DNA from: Caldisericaceae bacterium
GTDB taxonomy: Bacteria; Caldisericota; Caldisericia; Caldisericales; Caldisericaceae
NCBI GenBank assembly: GCA_026987225.1
Contig: JALSNB010000181.1
Location: 1-10,684, forward strand
DNA length: 10,684 bases
Reading direction: 5' to 3'
The notes beneath the pieces are model-generated. The model saw only the letters and a list, made by a program, of their open reading frames with translations, did not search any database and was not told the origin of the DNA. Each line of letters begins with the position of its first letter. The first letter of the stretch is position 1. The position numbers were made by a program, and so were the translations under genes. Below are positions 6,548-10,684 of this stretch, in pieces.

Positions 6548-8185
6548 TCAGTCGATTCTAACGAACTGCTCTATCGTAACTTCCCTTTTTTCTCCGTCCC
6601 ATTCCACAAGGGCGCCTAAATTTTCGGAAACAAATCTTATTGGCACAAACGTCCTGTTATCCTTTATGAACGGTGCAGTATCCATGAAAGCGGTTTTTCC
6701 GTTTACCGATATCTTTTTGCTTCCGATTTTCATTACGATTGTTAAATCGTTTTGAATTATCGTAACTTCCCTTTTTTCTCCGTCCCATTCCACAAGGGCG
6801 CCTAAATTTTCGGAAACAAATCTTATTGGCACAAACGTCCTGTTATCTTTTATAAACGGGGCCGTATCCATGAAAAAGATTTTGTTTTTGTAAAATGGCG
6901 GCGCATCTTTCAAAATACTTTTTTTGCCTATAAAAAAGTAAAGCGCCTTGTATTGGTAAAACGGCGATACGAATATACAATCCCCGAATGACGGGATAAA
7001 ACTTTCACGGTTTATATATTTAACAATCGTTTTCTCTTTACCGTCCTGGCAGGATATTTTTACGTTTGCTTTCTCCCCGGGGATTATTTTACCGCACTCC
7101 GCTTTTCCCATTCCGAATATCGGGTATCTGAAAAGCACTACCCCGTCCCCTGTTGAGAATGCGTAGAATAACTCCTTTTCCGTATCGCTTTCGCTTATTC
7201 CGTAAGGGTTTACTCCGGTATACACATTCATTTTGCCGTTTTCTTTTAGTTTTTTGTTTACGCTTATTGCGTATTCCGGCGTTTCTTTCAAACTTTTCAG
7301 ATATACCATCGGCACGATAAAGTCAAGTTTTGTAAGGTTATCGTATCCTTGAGCGAAATTCACGATTTCGTACTGATACGTTTCTTTTATATTGTCCGTT
7401 TCGCCGATTTTGTATTTAAATCCCCTTGCCACAGTGAATGCGCCTACTTTAAGGGAAGGGTTCAGTGCCTTTATGTAATTTTTCAGCAGATACGCTTCGT
7501 TTTGCACGATTTTCATTCGCAAGTTGACCCATTTTGTAACGTCGTTATCTTTGCCGTAGAGATAAAACATCGTTTTCCAGTCGGCAGGATATATAAATGT
7601 TTTGTAAGCGACACTCTTTACGTGATTGAAGTTTATGCCGTTCTGCTTTGCAATACTTTCAAAACCGCTTGAAAAATCGTAGCTTCCGTTTGGAAAACGA
7701 ATGTAGTCAAGTGCAATGCCGTTTATATCGAACAGTGCAAGTTCCGATAGAAGCCTTTTTATATATCCGAAATACTTTTCGTTGGTAAGCGATATGTAGT
7801 AGCTGTTTTTTTTGCCATCTGCGCGCTCCATTAGCGCATCGGGATGCTTTTCCCCGTAAAATTTGTCCATAAATACGGGAAAGTAAACGTAAACTTTTAT
7901 ATTTTCCTTTTTTGCCGCATCGATTACTTCCCCGAGCACGGGATATTTCACAGGAAAAAAATTGCTTTTGTAATAAACTTCTCCCTGGGGATTTTTTATC
8001 AAAAGGAATACGGAGTTGTATCCTGCGGTTTTTATTTTTTTCAGAACGCTTTCTGCGCCTTCCTCTTCGATTTCTTCACCGTGTATGCAAATCCCCTTCA
8101 TTTTTTCGGAAGGGGACGCTTTTACAAAACCTGCTTGCATGCTTAAAATCAGCAAAATAAGCAGTGCGGAAACAATTTTTTTCAT
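6548..8185 (-). CDS. Secreted glycosyl-hydrolase-like (GHL10/DUF4015-type TIM barrel) protein with two C-terminal CuAO-N-like repeats
   Basis: This 545-residue protein has a signal peptide (MKKIVSALLILLILSMQAG, cleavage near residue 23). Residues about 28-350 look like the putative glycosyl-hydrolase TIM barrels of the GHL10 (DUF187) and DUF4015 type. The start MKGICIH, a helix followed by GYNSVFLLIK, NIKVYVYFPVF, HPDALMERADG and the barrel strand FDINGIALDYIRFP (152-165, with D160 a candidate active-site acid) support this, as does LDFIVPMVYL (287-296). A linker with C364, C379 and C403 follows. Residues 424-476 and 486-538 are two nearly identical CuAO-N-like units with NRTFVPIRFVSENLGALVEW. 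Substrate and activity are unknown; a cell-wall or extracellular polysaccharide target is only a guess. The ATG overlaps the gatB stop by 4 bases (ATGA) with no clear ribosome binding site, so translation is probably coupled to gatB. The stop lies 4 bases from the converging plus-strand gene. Confidence 0.8.
   Translation of the reverse strand: MKKIVSALLILLILSMQAGFVKASPSEKMKGICIHGEEIEEEGAESVLKKIKTAGYNSVFLLIKNPQGEVYYKSNFFPVKYPVLGEVIDAAKKENIKVYVYFPVFMDKFYGEKHPDALMERADGKKNSYYISLTNEKYFGYIKRLLSELALFDINGIALDYIRFPNGSYDFSSGFESIAKQNGINFNHVKSVAYKTFIYPADWKTMFYLYGKDNDVTKWVNLRMKIVQNEAYLLKNYIKALNPSLKVGAFTVARGFKYKIGETDNIKETYQYEIVNFAQGYDNLTKLDFIVPMVYLKSLKETPEYAISVNKKLKENGKMNVYTGVNPYGISESDTEKELFYAFSTGDGVVLFRYPIFGMGKAECGKIIPGEKANVKISCQDGKEKTIVKYINRESFIPSFGDCIFVSPFYQYKALYFFIGKKSILKDAPPFYKNKIFFMDTAPFIKDNRTFVPIRFVSENLGALVEWDGEKREVTIIQNDLTIVMKIGSKKISVNGKTAFMDTAPFIKDNRTFVPIRFVSENLGALVEWDGEKREVTIEQFVRID
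6572..6689. repeat. Direct repeat copy 1 (118 bp) within the glycosyl-hydrolase-like gene
   Basis: This segment matches 6758-6875 at a fixed offset of 186 bases (62 codons). The first 90 bases (6572-6661) are identical to 6758-6847. The remaining 28 bases differ at four positions, all silent. It encodes residues about 499-538, the core of the second CuAO-N-like unit. The identity indicates recent tandem duplication or gene conversion. Confidence 0.97.
6758..6875. repeat. Direct repeat copy 2 (118 bp) within the glycosyl-hydrolase-like gene
   Basis: Partner of 6572-6689. It encodes residues about 437-476, the core of the first CuAO-N-like unit. The 68 bases between the copies encode the diverged linker of the 62-residue unit, so only the domain core has stayed homogeneous. 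Confidence 0.97.
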
Positions 8186-9624
8186 TTAAGGCTTTTTAAC
8201 TTTTCGATAAGTTTTTTTGAAACCGTTTTCGGGTTTGCCTTTCCTTTCGTTTTTTTCATTACCTGCCCGATGAGGAATCCCATTACTTGCGTTTTTCCGC
8301 TCAAATACTGTGAAACGGGTTTCGGGTTTTCCTTAATAACTTCCTCTATAATACTTGTTATGGCTCCTTCGTCGGTAATTTGGACAAGTCCTTTTTCTTC
8401 CACTATTGCTTTTGGGGATTTCCCGCTTCTCAACGCATCGTCTATTACCTGTTTTGCGATGTTTTTTGATATCGTTCCGCTTTCTATAAGTTCCAAAAGT
8501 TCTTTGAACTGTTCCGCTTTAAACGGAATTTCATCGATTTCCAAATGATTTTCGTTGAGGTAACTCATGATATTTACCATCAGGTAATTTGCAACTTCTT
8601 TCGGTTTTTTCGTTAACTTTGCCGCCCTTTCGAAATAATCCGCAACCTTTTTTGACGAAACGATTTCATGGGCGTATTCTTTGCTTATCGAGAATTCTTT
8701 TACGAATCGCTCTTCCTTTTCGCTCGGTAGTTCCGGAAGCGTTTTTTTGATATTTTCTATATATTCGTCCGTAAGCACGAGAGGCGGTAGATCCGGCTCT
8801 GGAAAATATCTGTAATCGTTCAGCTCTTCTTTTGTTCTCATTGGTTTCGTCTCTCCGCTTTTCTCGTCGAGGTGCCGTGTCTCCTGCACGATTGTTCCGC
8901 CGTTTTCGAGCGTCTCTATCTGCCTTTTGATTTCGAATTCAAGCGCCCTTCTTACGCTTCTGAAAGAATTCAAATTTTTAATTTCCACCTTTGTGCCCAA
9001 TTTGTTGCCTTTTGAAACGGAAACGTTCACGTCGCACCTCAAAGCGCCTTTTTCCATGTCTCCGCTTGAAACACCCAAATAACGCACCGTTTTTCTCAAA
9101 AGAACGAGGAATTCGTATGCTTCTTCCGGAGTTTCTATGTCGGGCAGCGTAACGATTTCCATCAGCGGAACGCCGGATCTGTTAAAATCGATGTATGAAT
9201 ATTCCGATTCCGTTATATCGCCCGTGTGTATGGATTTTCCCGAATCCTCCTCAATATGTCCTCTTAAAATTCTTATTTTTTTCTTACCGTTTTTGGTCTC
9301 TACCTCGAGAAAGCCGTTCGATGCGATTGGAATTGCATACTGCGTAATCTGATAGCCTTTGGGCAAATCCGGGTAAAAGTAGTTTTTTCTGTAAAATGTG
9401 GAAGTTTTGTTTATCGTCATGTTCAGTGCAAGCCCCAATTTTACCCCGTATTCAACGACTTTTTCGTTCAGCACGGGAAGAGTGCCGGGCATACCGAGGC
9501 ATATGGGGCATACGTTTGTGTTCGGCTCCGCTCCGAATTCGGTCGAGCAGCTGCAGAAAATTTTTGTTTTTGTTGCGAGCTGAACGTGTATTTCGAGTCC
9601 TATCGTAGGTTTGTATTTACTCAT
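8182..9624 (-). CDS. gatB: Aspartyl/glutamyl-tRNA(Asn/Gln) amidotransferase subunit B
   Basis: GatB is the kinase and tRNA-binding subunit of GatCAB, which converts Glu-tRNA(Gln) and/or Asp-tRNA(Asn) to the amide form in bacteria lacking the matching synthetase. The 480-residue protein is full length. It shows KPTIGLEIHVQLATKTKIFC, a zinc-type CxC...CxxC set (C24, C26, C39, C42), FYRKNYFYPDLPKGYQI, the segment RGHIEEDSGKS, DFNRSGVPLMEIVT and EIKNLNSFRSVRRALEFE, followed by DYRYFPEPDLPPL. The C-terminal YqeY-like tRNA-binding domain ends with GQVMKKTKGKANP. The ATG at 9624 follows GGAGGT (9629-9634) and overlaps the end of gatA by 8 bases. A longer frame to 9690 would run deep into gatA with no family similarity. 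The downstream secreted protein overlaps its stop by 4 bases. Confidence 0.98.
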   Translation of the reverse strand: MSKYKPTIGLEIHVQLATKTKIFCSCSTEFGAEPNTNVCPICLGMPGTLPVLNEKVVEYGVKLGLALNMTINKTSTFYRKNYFYPDLPKGYQITQYAIPIASNGFLEVETKNGKKKIRILRGHIEEDSGKSIHTGDITESEYSYIDFNRSGVPLMEIVTLPDIETPEEAYEFLVLLRKTVRYLGVSSGDMEKGALRCDVNVSVSKGNKLGTKVEIKNLNSFRSVRRALEFEIKRQIETLENGGTIVQETRHLDEKSGETKPMRTKEELNDYRYFPEPDLPPLVLTDEYIENIKKTLPELPSEKEERFVKEFSISKEYAHEIVSSKKVADYFERAAKLTKKPKEVANYLMVNIMSYLNENHLEIDEIPFKAEQFKELLELIESGTISKNIAKQVIDDALRSGKSPKAIVEEKGLVQITDEGAITSIIEEVIKENPKPVSQYLSGKTQVMGFLIGQVMKKTKGKANPKTVSKKLIEKLKSLK

Positions 9625-10684
9625 TTTTACCTCCGTTCTCAAGCACACTGGCAATTTGCAGTAATTCGCTTTCTTTGAACCATTTGCCAACGAGCTGAAT
9701 CCCTATGGGAAGCCCCTTTTTGTCCGTGCCGTAAGGAACCGAAATTGCCGGGAGTCCCGCAAGGCTTATCGGGATTGTAAATATATCGTTCATATACATT
9801 TCCAAAGGTGAGGATATTTCTCCTATTTTGAATGCAGTTCTCGCAGTTGTGGGAAGAATCAGCGCATCCGTTTTTTCGAATGCGTTTTCAAAGTCGTTTG
9901 CTATGAGCCTTCTTACTTTTGATGCTTTAAGGTAGTATGCGTCGTAGTAGCCTGCGGAAAGCGTGAACGTGCCGATGAGGATTCTTCTTTTAACTTCGGT
10001 GCCGAAACCTTCTGTACGCGTTTTTTCATAAGTTTCCCTGAGGTTCTTGCCTTCTTTTAACATGCCGTAACGCACTCCGTCAAAACGGGAAAGGTTTGCA
10101 GATGCTTCGGCGGGTGCTATGATGTAATAAGCCGGCAGTGCGTATTTCATGTGCGGAAGGCTTACCCGCTCGATTTGCGCACCCCCTTCTTCAAGCAATT
10201 TTATTGCTCCGTCCATACTTTCCTTTATTTCTTCTTGCACTTCGAAGTCGTAAATTTCTTTTATTATGCCTATGCGTTTTCCTCTTACGCTTTTTCCTAT
10301 CAAAGCGGTGAAATCTTCCTGCTCCGTTTTTACGCTTGTTTCGTCATGCGTATCAAACCCGTTGATTGCATTCAGCATAATTGCCGTGTCCGAAACGGTT
10401 TTTCCGAACGGGCCTATCTGGTCGAGAGACGAGGCAAATGCAATGAGTCCGTATCTTGAAACACGGCCGTACGTGGGCTTTAACCCCACCACTCCGCAGA
10501 ATGCCGCAGGCTCCCTGATCGAGCCGCCCGTATCCGAACCGAGCGAAGCGATTACTTCGTTTGCCTTAACCGCAGCGGCCGAGCCGCCGGAAGAGCCGCC
10601 GGGAACGTATTCGGTATTTACGGGATTACGGGTTTTAAAGAAAGCGGAGTTTTCGGTGGACGAGCCCATTGCGAATTCATCCAT
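9617..10684 (-). CDS. gatA: Aspartyl/glutamyl-tRNA(Asn/Gln) amidotransferase subunit A, 5' end outside window
   Basis: GatA is the amidase-signature subunit that releases ammonia from glutamine for the GatCAB reaction. The 355 residues present start at MDEFAMGSSTENSAF, an internal family segment, so the true N-terminus with the catalytic lysine lies beyond 10684. Counting from the first residue present, the amidase signature is PGGSSGGSAAAV with probable cis-serine S31, and LGSDTGGSIREPAAFCG with probable nucleophile S55. The family's usual RQPA is REPA here, a mild substitution. GLKPTYGRVSRYGL, SSLDQIGPFGKTV and the C-terminal block LAGLPAISVPYGTDKKGLPIGIQLVG are also typical. The gatB ribosome binding site lies inside the 3' end of this gene. 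gatC may lie further upstream, outside the window. Confidence 0.98.
   Translation of the reverse strand: MDEFAMGSSTENSAFFKTRNPVNTEYVPGGSSGGSAAAVKANEVIASLGSDTGGSIREPAAFCGVVGLKPTYGRVSRYGLIAFASSLDQIGPFGKTVSDTAIMLNAINGFDTHDETSVKTEQEDFTALIGKSVRGKRIGIIKEIYDFEVQEEIKESMDGAIKLLEEGGAQIERVSLPHMKYALPAYYIIAPAEASANLSRFDGVRYGMLKEGKNLRETYEKTRTEGFGTEVKRRILIGTFTLSAGYYDAYYLKASKVRRLIANDFENAFEKTDALILPTTARTAFKIGEISSPLEMYMNDIFTIPISLAGLPAISVPYGTDKKGLPIGIQLVGKWFKESELLQIASVLENGGKNE
9629..9634 (-). promoter_or_regulatory. Ribosome binding site GGAGGT deciding the gatB start at 9624
   Basis: On the minus strand GGAGGT lies 4 bases before the gatB ATG, within the last codons of gatA. This supports coupled translation of gatA and gatB. 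Confidence 0.85.

Noticed and set aside
6538..6563. Inverted repeat CGTTA...TAACG at the convergent junction as a bidirectional terminator
   Set aside because: A 5-bp stem with a loop of about 16 bases and no adjacent T tract is not convincing.
9625..9690. Longer gatB start at 9690
   Set aside because: The extra 22 residues overlap gatA and lack family similarity, while the ATG at 9624 has a strong GGAGGT site and begins the usual GatB sequence.

Overview
This window is densely packed bacterial DNA with eight protein genes and almost no non-coding sequence. The longest gene-free stretch is under 80 bases. No rRNA, tRNA, CRISPR array, insertion sequence or phage gene was seen. Housekeeping genes (mnmE, gatB, gatA) frame several exported proteins. 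The repeated use of copper-amine-oxidase-N-like surface domains (Cu_amine_oxidN1 type), an archaeal/thermophile-type adenosine-specific kinase, and strong GGAGG ribosome binding sites suggest an anaerobic bacterium of a deep-branching or Firmicutes-like lineage. Caldisericota, Coprothermobacterota and Thermotogota relatives are candidates, but this is a low-confidence guess from gene content and composition.

Plus strand, left half. The window opens inside mnmE (tRNA U34 modification GTPase). A MscS-family mechanosensitive channel follows 4 bases later. A short gap with a TATAAT-type promoter precedes an adenosine-specific kinase family gene. A second, similar promoter precedes three tightly packed genes (2257-6543) that look like an exported thiol-redox unit. 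They are a membrane-anchored thioredoxin-like protein with a CGGC site, a large secreted multi-domain surface protein with an unusual Cys/His cluster, and a thioredoxin-CcdA membrane fusion that could feed electrons outward.

Minus strand, right half. gatA (5' part outside the window), gatB and a secreted glycosyl-hydrolase-like protein form one unit joined by short overlaps (8 and 4 bases). The last gene ends in two copies of a CuAO-N-like domain encoded by a nearly identical 118-base direct repeat. The two transcription units converge with only 4 bases between their stop codons (6543/6548), and no hairpin terminator is visible there.

The most notable material is the 2257-6543 redox/surface cassette: its overlapping genes, the possible FMN-binding-like region in its first protein, and the cysteine cluster in its second. 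The recent domain duplication in the convergent glycosyl-hydrolase-like gene comes next. All functional links between these genes are inferred from sequence and context.
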